A DNA stretch of 64,000 bases from UBA6522 sp965205045 (lineage in GTDB: Bacteria > Pseudomonadota > Gammaproteobacteria > Steroidobacterales > Rariloculaceae), in contig OZ242031.1 of the NCBI GenBank assembly GCA_965205045.1, positions 3,162,001 to 3,226,000 on the forward strand, written 5' to 3'. Position numbers and translations under genes: made by a program. Position 1 is the stretch's first letter; each line of letters opens with the position of its first letter. Under the pieces are notes generated by a model. It ran no database searches, had not been told where the DNA came from, and saw only the letters and a program-made list of their open reading frames with translations. Positions 56,294-64,000 of the stretch are shown in pieces.

Positions 56294-56757
56294 CTATTTG
56301 GCAAGCCCGAACCAGGGCCGAATGCGGATGCCCAGCACGCTCCCCGCGAAGGCCGCCACCAGCCACAGCCAACCGTGAACAACGTACCCGACGCGCAGCC
56401 GCCGCCCAATTGCATGCCGATGCCGAACAGGAACGCCCCCGCGGCCACCGACAGGCTCAGAGGCCGAACATTGCCGCGCAGTTCCATGCCCCAGAGTTGG
56501 CCATCCGCAATCAACGGCAGGAACGCCAGCGCCGTGACAGCCAGCATCAGCAGTTGCGCCCGCAATCCCGCCGAACGGCCGGACCGGATGGCACGGCGCC
56601 AGGCCGAAGTAAAGCCGAACGCCGCGTGGTACAGGACAATGCCGGCACCGAACCCGACAACGAACAGCGCCCCCTGGCGCCACCCGAAGCTCTGGGCTAG
56701 GTAGACGGCAAGCACGATAGCGGCTATCAAGCCGATGCCCACCGGACGCCGGTTCAT
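56294..56757 (-). pseudogene. frameshifted YeeE/YedE-type sulfur transport protein
   Basis: From ATG 56757 the frame reads a multispan protein (IGLIAAIVLAVYLAQSF, LLMLAVTALAFLPL) to the hallmark GIGMQLGGGCASGTLFTVG. It then loses sense near nt 56365-56377. The adjacent frame picks up a TM segment (WLWLVAAFAGSVLGIRIRP) and a stop at 56294. A short deletion or frameshift therefore separates two halves. YeeE/YedE proteins import thiosulfate-like sulfur compounds, matching the sulfur genes next to it. Sequencing error cannot be excluded. Confidence 0.7.
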
Positions 56758-56962
56758 GGGCAGCATTACGGCGGGTGATCCACCGGCAGTCATCACGGCA
56801 GCGCTCATGGTGCCGGCAAGCATACCGCAACCGGCAGATACGCAAAGGGTGTGACGAACATGACGCATGCCTTGTCGCAGGCGAATGCCTCTACGCTGCA
56901 CGCAGTTTCGGGTAAGCTCGGTACTGAGAGTTTCCGATGCGCATCAACGCGGAAGGTGAGCC

Positions 56963-57727
56963 ATGAGAAGACTACTGTTCGGAGTGCTGGCGAGTCTCTT
57001 CGCCGGCGGTCAACTCATGGCGCAGGCCCATGTCGGGCAGTACGAACAGGCCGACATTGCCTACGGTTCAACCCTGTACGCGACGTATTGCGTGGTGTGC
57101 CACGGTGAATCCGGCGACCTGTTTCCGGGCGTCAACCTGCGCAGCGGCGTTTTCCGGCACGCTGCCTCGGACGGGGATCTCAGGGGTATTCTGCTGGACG
57201 GGATTCCGGGCACGACGATGGTGGCGGGCGCGTACGAGGATGCCGAACTGGTTGCGCTGGTTGCCTACCTCCGCAACATGGACACGGAAATCGGCGGAGT
57301 GGCATTGGGCGATGCGACCAGCGGCCAGGCGTTGTTTGCGGGCAAGGGCGACTGCGGAAGCTGTCACCGCGTCGCCGGCCAGGGTCCGCGGTTCGCTCCG
57401 GACCTCAGCGATATCGGCGCGATCCGAAGCGCGGCTGTCCTGAGCCGTGCCCTGGAGGACCCTCACGGCTCGGCCCTGCCCATGAACCGCGCCGTTCGCG
57501 CGGTCACGGCGGACGGTACCGTGATCAACGGCCGGCGCCTCAACGAGGACACCTACTCGGTGCAACTCATTGCCGAAGACGAGCGGCTGCTGTCCCTGGA
57601 AAAGGCGGACTTGCGCGAGTACACGATTCTAACGGCGTGGGATCTGCCGTCCTACGCCGACGTTTTCTCGGAAGAGGAGGTGGCCGATATGCTGGCCTAC
57701 CTGCGATCGTTGAAGGGGATGAACTGA
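56963..57727 (+). CDS. diheme cytochrome c
   Basis: A 254-residue exported protein (signal peptide to about LMAQ) with two c-type heme motifs: C43-VVC46-H47 and C131-GSC134-H135. The final helix carries VADMLAYLRSLKG. It lies directly before a PQQ-dependent dehydrogenase, sharing an overlapping TGATG at the junction, and is its likely electron acceptor. The ATG is preceded by GGTGAG. Confidence 0.85.
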   Translation: MRRLLFGVLASLFAGGQLMAQAHVGQYEQADIAYGSTLYATYCVVCHGESGDLFPGVNLRSGVFRHAASDGDLRGILLDGIPGTTMVAGAYEDAELVALVAYLRNMDTEIGGVALGDATSGQALFAGKGDCGSCHRVAGQGPRFAPDLSDIGAIRSAAVLSRALEDPHGSALPMNRAVRAVTADGTVINGRRLNEDTYSVQLIAEDERLLSLEKADLREYTILTAWDLPSYADVFSEEEVADMLAYLRSLKGMN

Positions 57728-59364
57728 TGGCTCGTGTCGCGCTATTGCTGTTGTTGACGCCTTTTGGGCTCCATGCACAAGTGAGCTTCGAACGGCTGTT
57801 GAACGCTGAAGAGGAGCCTCATAACTGGTTGACCTACTCCGGTACCTACGCGAGCACCCGATACAGCCTGCTGGATCGGATCACGCCCGCGAACGTGGCC
57901 GAACTGGAGCTGAAATGGGTCTTTCAGGCCCAGTCGCTGGAGAAATTCGAGACTACGCCGCTGGTCGTGGACGGAATCATGTACCTCACGGAGGCTCCGA
58001 ACACGGCCGTTGCCCTGGATGCGGCGCGCGGGCGCGTATTCTGGGACTACCGGCACAACCCTTCCAACCTGTCCCGTCCCTGCTGCGGCCGGGTCAACCG
58101 GGGGCTGGCGATGCTGGGCGACACGCTGTTCATGGCCACCATCGATGCCTGGTTGATCGCCATCGACGCCGTCAATGGGCAGACTGTCTGGCGCACGGAG
58201 GTCGCCGACCCCAGCGCCGGCTACGCGATGACCCTGGCGCCGCTGGTCGTGAAGGACAAGGTGATCGTCGGCGTTGCCGGTGGCGAATACGGTATCCGCG
58301 GTTTCATCTCGGCCTATGACGCCGAGACGGGCGAGGAGGCCTGGAAGTTCTACACGATTCCCGGGCCCGGCGAACCTGGTCACGAGACCTGGGAGGGCGA
58401 CACCGATGCCTGGCAACACGGCGGGGCTTCGGTCTGGCTCACGGGGTCGTACGATCCGGATCTGGATCAGACCTACTGGGGCATCGGCAATCCGGGTCCG
58501 GACTGGAATCCGGCGCAACGACCCGGAGATAATCTGTATTCGGATGCTGTGGTGGCGCTTGATCCGGATACGGGAGAGCTTCAGTGGTATTTTCAGTTCA
58601 CGCCGAATGACGATTACGACTACGACGCCGTCCAGATCCCGGTCCTGGCCGACATCGGCCTTGAGACGTTCAGCAGCGGCCGGCAGATGCTCTGGGCCAA
58701 CCGCAACGGCTTCTTCTACGTGCTGGACAGGACGAACGGCGAGTTCGTCCGCGGTGAGCCATTTACCGAAATCAACTGGGCCAGCGGCCTGAGCGAGAGC
58801 GGCCGTCCCATCGAAACGCCGCAGCCGCCGGGGGAGACGACCTATCCCGGCGTGCAGGGAGCGACCAACTGGTACTCGCCGTCCTACAGCCCGCGCACCG
58901 GGCTCTTCTACCTCTCGGCATGGGAGGGTTACGGGTCGGTGTTCTGGCCGGAGGAGCAGGAATACCAGGAGGGCGTGAGATTTCTTGGCGGCATCCCGGC
59001 CACACCCATTCCAGGGGGACCCAACATCCCGAGCCTCCGCGGCAGCCGCATCAACAACTGGACGGAGGCAGTCGGCACGGGTGCCGTGATCGCCATCGAT
59101 CCCGTTACCGGCGAGCATCGCTGGAAGTACGAAATGACCGACGTGACCACCAGCGGAATTCTTACCACCGCGACGGACCTGCTTTTCACCGGCGGCAGGG
59201 AGGGCTACTTCCACGCCCTGGACGCGGTGACGGGAGACCTGCTGTGGCGGACCAATCTCGGCGGCGATATCGCCAACGGGCCGATCAGTTACGCAGTGAA
59301 CGGCAGGCAATACGTGGCCGTCGCCGCCGGCAACGGCCTGTTCGTTTTCGGATTGCGGGACTGA
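57727..59364 (+). CDS. PQQ-dependent alcohol dehydrogenase, lanthanide-type (XoxF/PedH-like) residues
   Basis: A 545-residue periplasmic quinoprotein with an eight-bladed propeller. It has signal peptide residues 1-18, an active-site disulfide C119-C120 (RPCCGRVNRG), and the catalytic D298 in NDDYDYDAVQ, with a second Asp D300. Calcium-type methanol dehydrogenases have Ala there, whereas lanthanide-dependent enzymes have the extra Asp. Expected electron acceptor is the coupled diheme cytochrome. Substrate could be an alcohol, aldehyde or sugar. TGATG coupling with the cytochrome gene fixes the start. Confidence 0.85.
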   Translation: MARVALLLLLTPFGLHAQVSFERLLNAEEEPHNWLTYSGTYASTRYSLLDRITPANVAELELKWVFQAQSLEKFETTPLVVDGIMYLTEAPNTAVALDAARGRVFWDYRHNPSNLSRPCCGRVNRGLAMLGDTLFMATIDAWLIAIDAVNGQTVWRTEVADPSAGYAMTLAPLVVKDKVIVGVAGGEYGIRGFISAYDAETGEEAWKFYTIPGPGEPGHETWEGDTDAWQHGGASVWLTGSYDPDLDQTYWGIGNPGPDWNPAQRPGDNLYSDAVVALDPDTGELQWYFQFTPNDDYDYDAVQIPVLADIGLETFSSGRQMLWANRNGFFYVLDRTNGEFVRGEPFTEINWASGLSESGRPIETPQPPGETTYPGVQGATNWYSPSYSPRTGLFYLSAWEGYGSVFWPEEQEYQEGVRFLGGIPATPIPGGPNIPSLRGSRINNWTEAVGTGAVIAIDPVTGEHRWKYEMTDVTTSGILTTATDLLFTGGREGYFHALDAVTGDLLWRTNLGGDIANGPISYAVNGRQYVAVAAGNGLFVFGLRD

Positions 59365-59383
59365 CTGCCGGCGATTTTGGCGA

Positions 59384-60127
59384 CTAGTCGATCGCGAAGC
59401 AGTAGAACAACCCTGCGCCGCCCGAACTGACCAGGTCGTCCTGGCTGCAGCCCGTCGTTGTCCCGGCGGAATTCCACGACTGATTGCCGCCGCCGATCCG
59501 GTCGGAGTGGCCGAACTGGGCTGCGCCCTCGCCGTTGCTGGTCCAGTTGTTGCACGTCCGGTCTTCCCCGGGTGGGAAGGCGCGGCCGTCGGTCCGGGAA
59601 CCGGTCAGAATGGCATGGAGGGTGGGCAGCGGATCGCCGATGCCGTTGACCAGCTCACCGTATTCGGTGAGCGCGAACTGCTTGGACATGTTGCTGCCCC
59701 GCTGCGCCTCCAGCAGCGTGTCGCCGTGGATCTGCGACTTGATGAGCGGGCGGTTCAGCCGCCGCTCCAGGTAGTCAAGGATTCTGGCCTTGGAGTGGTA
59801 CCAGGGGCCGCCGCCGATGCGGTCGCGGGCGTTTACCGCCGGCTGGCCGGGGCGTTCCTGGGTGCTGAGATAGGCGCGCCAGGTCTTGTGCCCCTGACCC
59901 ACGGCCGCGGCGAGCGCCTCGCAGTGGGCGTCGGCGCCTTCCAGGCCGCCGAGATTGCCCCCGTCGCCGATGGGTTCGCTGGTCACGAAGAACGTCATCA
60001 GGCTGGAGGGAATGTCGTCCGATTCCGGCAGTCCGGGACCCGGAGCATTGGCGCCCTGGGCGAACGCGAGTCCGGTACCTGTCAGGGCGATGACCAGGCC
60101 CGCCAACATCTGTTGGATTGATTTCAT
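59384..60127 (-). CDS. secreted lectin-like protein
   Basis: A 247-residue protein from ATG 60127 (GAGGTG 7 nt upstream; the frame is open further upstream but not protein-like until the adjacent module). The signal peptide ends near LAFAQ. The domain has TFFVTSEPIGDGGNLGGLEG, DRIGGGPWYHSK, TCNNWTSNGEG and a C-terminal SSGGAGLFYCFAID with paired Cys, matching a lectin-type secreted family in proteobacteria. It ends 20 nt from the converging PQQ dehydrogenase. It may bind glycans. Confidence 0.7.
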   Translation of the reverse strand: MKSIQQMLAGLVIALTGTGLAFAQGANAPGPGLPESDDIPSSLMTFFVTSEPIGDGGNLGGLEGADAHCEALAAAVGQGHKTWRAYLSTQERPGQPAVNARDRIGGGPWYHSKARILDYLERRLNRPLIKSQIHGDTLLEAQRGSNMSKQFALTEYGELVNGIGDPLPTLHAILTGSRTDGRAFPPGEDRTCNNWTSNGEGAAQFGHSDRIGGGNQSWNSAGTTTGCSQDDLVSSGGAGLFYCFAID

Positions 60128-60329
60128 CGTGGGCACCTCAATCGATGGCAAAGCAGTAGAACCTTGTGCACAAACTCTTCGAGAGAGTCGCACCATATCA
60201 TATAAACCATTGTTTTTATTAAGAGCGACTGGCGCAGAAACGACGACCCCGGGTCTGGCCGGTTGCAGCCCTTCGTTATTGTTCAATCCTCGACCAGGCT
60301 GAGGCGCGTCTTTCACCTTCCGGTCCGTT

Positions 60330-61446
60330 CCGATCATATGGTCGATGATCATGCGGCCGAACGCCGTGACGTTGTCACACCAGATTTCGAACCGATCGAA
60401 AACGAGCATCGTCTGGGATTGCGGACACGACCGTTCAAGATTTGCGTCAAGGAATTCGACGCCAAGAACATCTTCCAGAATCCCGCTCAGCTTCCTGGCC
60501 TGTTGGCCGCCCAAGGCAACATCCGGATTGATCTTCCCATTGGCGACGGCGAACTGCCCGGCGAATTTTCCCGCGCCTCGGGGCTTGAGTTGGTGTGGCG
60601 CGTCACGGTCCCCGTTCCGACGGGCCCTATGACCCATCCACAATACCGTTCAAGGTTTTCGCTGACAACCCTGTCGTCCCAGCACACGCGCACCGGGCCG
60701 TAAACGGTTTCGGCCACCCGCCGCGTTGCGTTGGCGAAGTATCTCGGATTCCGTGTCCAGCCGCTGACTTCGGAGAGGAAGTTTGTCAGCGTGCTGTCCA
60801 CGGCCCGCAGTTTGCCTTTGGCGCCGCCCCGCCGCCCCGGGGCGTACACGATCCGGTCGACCGCGCCGCCGATCGCGCCGCTCAGGCCCCGCACCAGGAT
60901 GTCGACGAACCCGTCCAGGTTGATGTCGTTCAGCACGATGTCCACGGTGGATGTCGTCGGCCAACTGCCGGGCGGCGTTGCCGCCACGCTGCTTGGCGCC
61001 ACGAGCTCGAAGGCGTTGCCGCTTTTCTGAAGAACGATGTCCTGGAACACGCCCGCTCCCGTCGCCGGGGAGGTCCGGTCGATAAAGATCGCCGTTGCGG
61101 CCGAGGGTAGCGAGTTGTTGACTCGAACCTGGAAGGTGTAGCTGATCTGTGTGCCCAATGAGTCCGGCGCCGGCCCGTTGACGGTCATGTGAAGCGGACC
61201 GCCTACGGGGAAGCGGATCTTCTTCAGTTCGGGCTCGCCGGGAATTCCCACATTTTGAAGTCTGCAACCCAACAACCTGTAGGTGTAAACGCCATTCGTG
61301 CGCCCGGCGATGCCCTGAGTGAAGGATCCGCCAGACACGTTGTACGACCAAACGTCTCCCCTGGCGCTGGTCTCGGTCAATGTCCACGGCCGGTACGTAC
61401 TCAATCCGGTGTAGTTGCCCTTAATCGTGTAGTCGCTGAGTGTTCT
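60330..61446 (-). pseudogene. orphan, frameshifted copy of a toxin-like repeat/tip module
   Basis: The open frame starts directly after TAA at 61447-61449, without an ATG (TTG 61404 is the only start). It contains the same module as the large gene at 61953-64000: EF-hand-like DINLDGFVDILVRG, RIVYAPGRRGGAKG and TNFLSEVSGW, aligning with DVNVDGVWDALVTG and following. After TVTRHTNSSPEAR the reading jumps frames at an A4 run (60566-60569); one extra A would restore EKFAGQF. The continuation (GKINPDVALGGQQARK, LGVEFLDANLERSC) looks like real protein. This is the typical orphan 'tip' left beside an immunity gene. Confidence 0.65.
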
Positions 61447-61453
61447 TTACACG

Positions 61454-61963
61454 TCATGGGTGCGGAAAGTCACTTGGCGCAAAATTCCACGCCCATAAGA
61501 AAACTCCGATCCAAAGAACCAATACTATTGACCTCAGGCGATCATACTGGATTCCTCCAATTGGCCAGACAATTGGCAGTGCAATAAGTGAAAACATGCA
61601 TAACCGCAATAAATTCCATAGGAGTGAGCCCCGCACGTACGCCCACAACATGCAACCCAACAATATAGTGATCAACAGTAGAGTGATCCAATCAGTCAGG
61701 TGCTTTCGATATAGCCAGAGAACAATTAACGAAGGTAAGGAAAGTAAAGAAAATCCAACAAATCGTCGGTTGCCCGCAAACCAATATTCAAGCCAATCTT
61801 CAACGATGAACACTCCAATAAATCCAACTACCATTTGTAGCCACGTTTGGTGCGAACGATCAAGCAAAACAATAAGAACAAATCCGATAAGAAACATCAC
61901 CGTTGAAAGCGGTGGTTTCGGCTTCAACCAACCCAATGGTTTCAAATTGAGCCTATCGTGCAT
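61454..61963 (-). CDS. small polytopic membrane protein, immunity-like
   Basis: A 169-residue protein with about 5-6 hydrophobic helices (STVMFLIGFVLIVLL, MVVGFIGVFIV, SLPSLIVLWLY, LLLITILLGCMLWAYV) and few charged residues outside the N-terminus. Its ATG overlaps the 3' end of the large toxin-like gene by 11 nt, giving translational coupling. DNA in this gene and in the 3' part of the large gene is clearly A/T-richer than the surroundings. Placement and composition match immunity genes of polymorphic toxin systems. No sequence family was recognised. Confidence 0.6.
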   Translation of the reverse strand: MHDRLNLKPLGWLKPKPPLSTVMFLIGFVLIVLLDRSHQTWLQMVVGFIGVFIVEDWLEYWFAGNRRFVGFSLLSLPSLIVLWLYRKHLTDWITLLLITILLGCMLWAYVRGSLLWNLLRLCMFSLIALPIVWPIGGIQYDRLRSIVLVLWIGVFLWAWNFAPSDFPHP

Positions 61964-64000
61964 TGCAGTCTCTATCTACGAACTCGCTCGATGGAACAGG
62001 CTTATGCCCGAGAAAGTACGTGCTTATAGGCGCATCTGTCATGGCACCAATGGAACGAATTATACCAGCTGCGAATCCGTTGGAATTATACTCGTCTGAT
62101 CCCAACTGACCCAGAAAATACTCCCGTGGATCTCCGTAATCCAAGTTATCGCAGTACCTTCGTTCGGACTCCGTGAGCGCTACCCAAACGAGGAAGTGAT
62201 TTGCCTGATCCAAGGTTACAGTACCCGCGAAAGGATTATTTCGCTCAGACGGGTCGTTTCTGTTGGCTACGAGTTTATTGGACTCTTCGTACGCAGCGAT
62301 TGTTGGATTATGTCCTAGAATATCGTACGTTTCGACCAAGAGTAGCTCCAGAGCTGCGTGCCAATTCAGTTTGCTAATCGCCCATTCCAAGTTTCCAACG
62401 CGCCGCTTGGTAACGATCACCTTATTGGCGGGAATATCAACGCTTCCTCGCCCCTGTGGTCCGAACAATGCATAGAGGTTGAATAGGCTCTGCTGAATCT
62501 CGTCTATTCTTTCTCCAAGCACTCCGCTTATGGTGATGTCCAATACATCCTCAAGGACATCTGCCAGATCCTCCACTTGGTAGCGTGTTTCTCCAGCCTC
62601 CCATATGGTCACGAACCTGCCGACATCCAAGGAAACCCTGGAAAAGTCCTTGGTCGTAACCTTCACGGCAAGCGAGACGTAAAAGTGAGTGCCCGGTGTG
62701 GTGCACGCGATTTGTGCGTCGAGATGTCCCTGGCCAAGCAGGGTCGTCACGCAAGTCGCCTCGCTGCCCAAGAAATCGGACATCAGCCCCACATATTCGT
62801 AGCAATAGCCGAACAGAGTATAGCAGCGTGCTCGATAAGCCGGTATTTCGCTTGAATCGAACGCGCCGCCGAAAAAGTACGTGCTCCCAGCAAGGTGCTC
62901 TTTGTCGAAATGCGTGGTGTCCAAATACCACGCCATAACGGATTTGACGAATCCCTTTAGTTCGTTGTCTACCGCCACTAGACCGGTCGGTTTGCCGCCT
63001 GCTGCGGTCGGACTCACTACGATCTGATCCACCGCCCCTTCAAATAGGGCCGTGGTGGGTGCGTCGGTAATGCCGGTCACCAACGCGTCCCATACCCCGT
63101 CCACGTTGACGTCCTCAAGCACGATCTCCAACTGTGTGGACACGGTCCAAGATTGCGCCGATGCAACCTGGGCGTCGGACGGGTCGGCCTCCAAGGCGAA
63201 CGTGCCGTCGTCATTTCTCAAAATGAACTCTCCGACATTCCCTGTGCCCGTGGCCAGCGGCGACAGGTAGATGTCCGTGTCGCCGTCCGACCCCAGATCG
63301 CCGGTGCGCGCCACGTAGCTACTGTCGAAGCCGACCGTTGGCGGAAGGGTCACCAAGACCATCTTGATGGCTGACCAGTCGCTGCAACGGGTGGCATCGC
63401 AGGCGCGGATCCGGTATTGGTACTCGCCGCTCTCCGTGACGGTGAACGCCTTCGTCGTGGGCGTGCCGGTAACCGATGTGTCGGTCCATGCCCCGCCGTC
63501 GCGGCTTTGCTGAAGTTCGTAGCGCGTCGCCCTGCTTACGGCGCTCCATGCAATCGTGTAGGTGCCATCCGCATCCGTGTCGGGACTCATTAGCGCACCG
63601 GGCTTGGGCAACCCGCCTGTCACGGATACGGACAAGGACGATCCAATATCCGTGCACACAAACCTTGATAGAGTCGAAGTTGAAAAATAGTCGCACCTTT
63701 GCATTCGATAGCTGTAAATGCCATCGGACTTACTGGAGAACGACAGGCTGATATTCTTCGGGTCGGCAATGTCGTGGGTGATCTTGGCGCCATCTGGCTC
63801 GGTTTCGATTATCTGATACGTGAGATACGAATTCGGATCGGGTGTCGTCAGGGAGCCAGAGACGATAAAGCTGCCATCGGTACTGGGATTGGGATTAGCG
63901 GTTAGGCCGGTTGCGGAGGAAGTTGTCACGGTCCAATGGAACGCCAGCGTCGCGAAGTCGCCATCGGCATCCTGCGCCGTAATCCTTGCCGTACCGAAAC
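61953..64000 (-). CDS. polymorphic-toxin-like secreted protein with variable C-terminal tip (5' part off window)
   Basis: The frame is open across the right edge and ends at TAG 61953 (682 residues visible). N-terminal visible part is an Ig/cadherin-like beta-sandwich (ITAQDADGDFATLAFHWTV). It is followed by an FN3-like domain (YTIAWSAVSRATRYELQQS, YRIRACDATRCSDWS), then a calcium-binding EF-hand-like region (DVNVDGVWDALVTG). The last ~330 residues form a compact, unrecognised domain of lower GC (NLEWAISKLNWHAALELLL, NHFLVWVALTESERRYCDN, ending FVDRDCNAR). The architecture, tip change and downstream coupled membrane protein resemble Rhs/CDI-type toxins. The toxin activity itself is not identifiable. 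Confidence 0.65.
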   Translation of the reverse strand, partial: FGTARITAQDADGDFATLAFHWTVTTSSATGLTANPNPSTDGSFIVSGSLTTPDPNSYLTYQIIETEPDGAKITHDIADPKNISLSFSSKSDGIYSYRMQRCDYFSTSTLSRFVCTDIGSSLSVSVTGGLPKPGALMSPDTDADGTYTIAWSAVSRATRYELQQSRDGGAWTDTSVTGTPTTKAFTVTESGEYQYRIRACDATRCSDWSAIKMVLVTLPPTVGFDSSYVARTGDLGSDGDTDIYLSPLATGTGNVGEFILRNDDGTFALEADPSDAQVASAQSWTVSTQLEIVLEDVNVDGVWDALVTGITDAPTTALFEGAVDQIVVSPTAAGGKPTGLVAVDNELKGFVKSVMAWYLDTTHFDKEHLAGSTYFFGGAFDSSEIPAYRARCYTLFGYCYEYVGLMSDFLGSEATCVTTLLGQGHLDAQIACTTPGTHFYVSLAVKVTTKDFSRVSLDVGRFVTIWEAGETRYQVEDLADVLEDVLDITISGVLGERIDEIQQSLFNLYALFGPQGRGSVDIPANKVIVTKRRVGNLEWAISKLNWHAALELLLVETYDILGHNPTIAAYEESNKLVANRNDPSERNNPFAGTVTLDQANHFLVWVALTESERRYCDNLDYGDPREYFLGQLGSDEYNSNGFAAGIIRSIGAMTDAPISTYFLGHKPVPSSEFVDRDCNAR

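Noticed and set aside
60263..60703. Plus-strand frame of 146 residues
   Set aside because: Overlaps the antisense orphan toxin module; no start signal or family resemblance.

Overview
The window is a high-GC Gram-negative chromosome segment. Three large TonB-dependent receptors, lipoprotein and Tat-like export signals, ZnuABC and an outer-membrane beta-barrel surface protein point to a proteobacterium, most likely a gammaproteobacterium. Sulfatases, ThuA, 3-keto-disaccharide hydrolase, Gfo/Idh/MocA and PVC-type cytochrome genes, together with a giant cadherin/FN3-type surface protein, suggest a marine, possibly host-associated heterotroph. That lifestyle is inference. No rRNA, tRNA, CRISPR array or complete insertion sequence was seen.

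Layout. 1-2.1 kb: M14-type zinc carboxypeptidase running off the left edge. 2.3-5.8 kb: NhaC antiporter, a Sel1/prolyl-4-hydroxylase fusion and a convergent second 2OG-Fe(II) oxygenase. 5.8-11.7 kb: a gene remnant, a B12/radical-SAM enzyme and a TonB receptor. 12-17.5 kb: an orphan AAA+ ATPase, then two paralogous alpha/beta hydrolases flanking an NHL beta-propeller protein. 17.6-21.3 kb: metal block (small CxxC protein, ZnuD-like receptor with His/Asp/Glu-rich repeats, CDF exporter). 21.4-37.3 kb: carbohydrate/sulfate-ester block (two intact sulfatases and one internally deleted one, ThuA, SGNH/PVC cytochrome, a GMC oxidoreductase chimera, DUF1080, three TIM-barrel isomerases, Gfo/Idh/MocA). 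37.4-40.1 kb: znuB-znuC facing znuA. 40.2-49.3 kb: a 3036-residue surface protein whose 5' end holds 27 perfect GAGCC repeats. 49.4-54.4 kb: GPH-type sugar symporter, bicupin, TonB receptor. 54.4-56.8 kb: a decayed stretch (SoxC tail, SoxD-like cytochrome, chimeric cupin ORF, frameshifted YeeE/YedE). 57-59.4 kb: diheme cytochrome plus a PQQ dehydrogenase with lanthanide-type residues. 59.4-64 kb: a lectin-like secreted protein and a polymorphic-toxin-like module with a variable C-terminal tip, a small membrane 'immunity-like' protein and a frameshifted orphan paralogue of the tip region.

Three themes stand out. (1) Zinc handling is complete across two loci: outer-membrane uptake, periplasmic binding and ABC import, and efflux. 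(2) Several genes look like products of internal deletion, some in frame, leaving chimeras or stubs. Genome erosion or assembly collapse could both explain this. (3) Two loci look like surface-variation or conflict systems: the pentanucleotide-repeat surface protein, which would behave as a phase-variable contingency locus, and the toxin/immunity/orphan array at the right edge.
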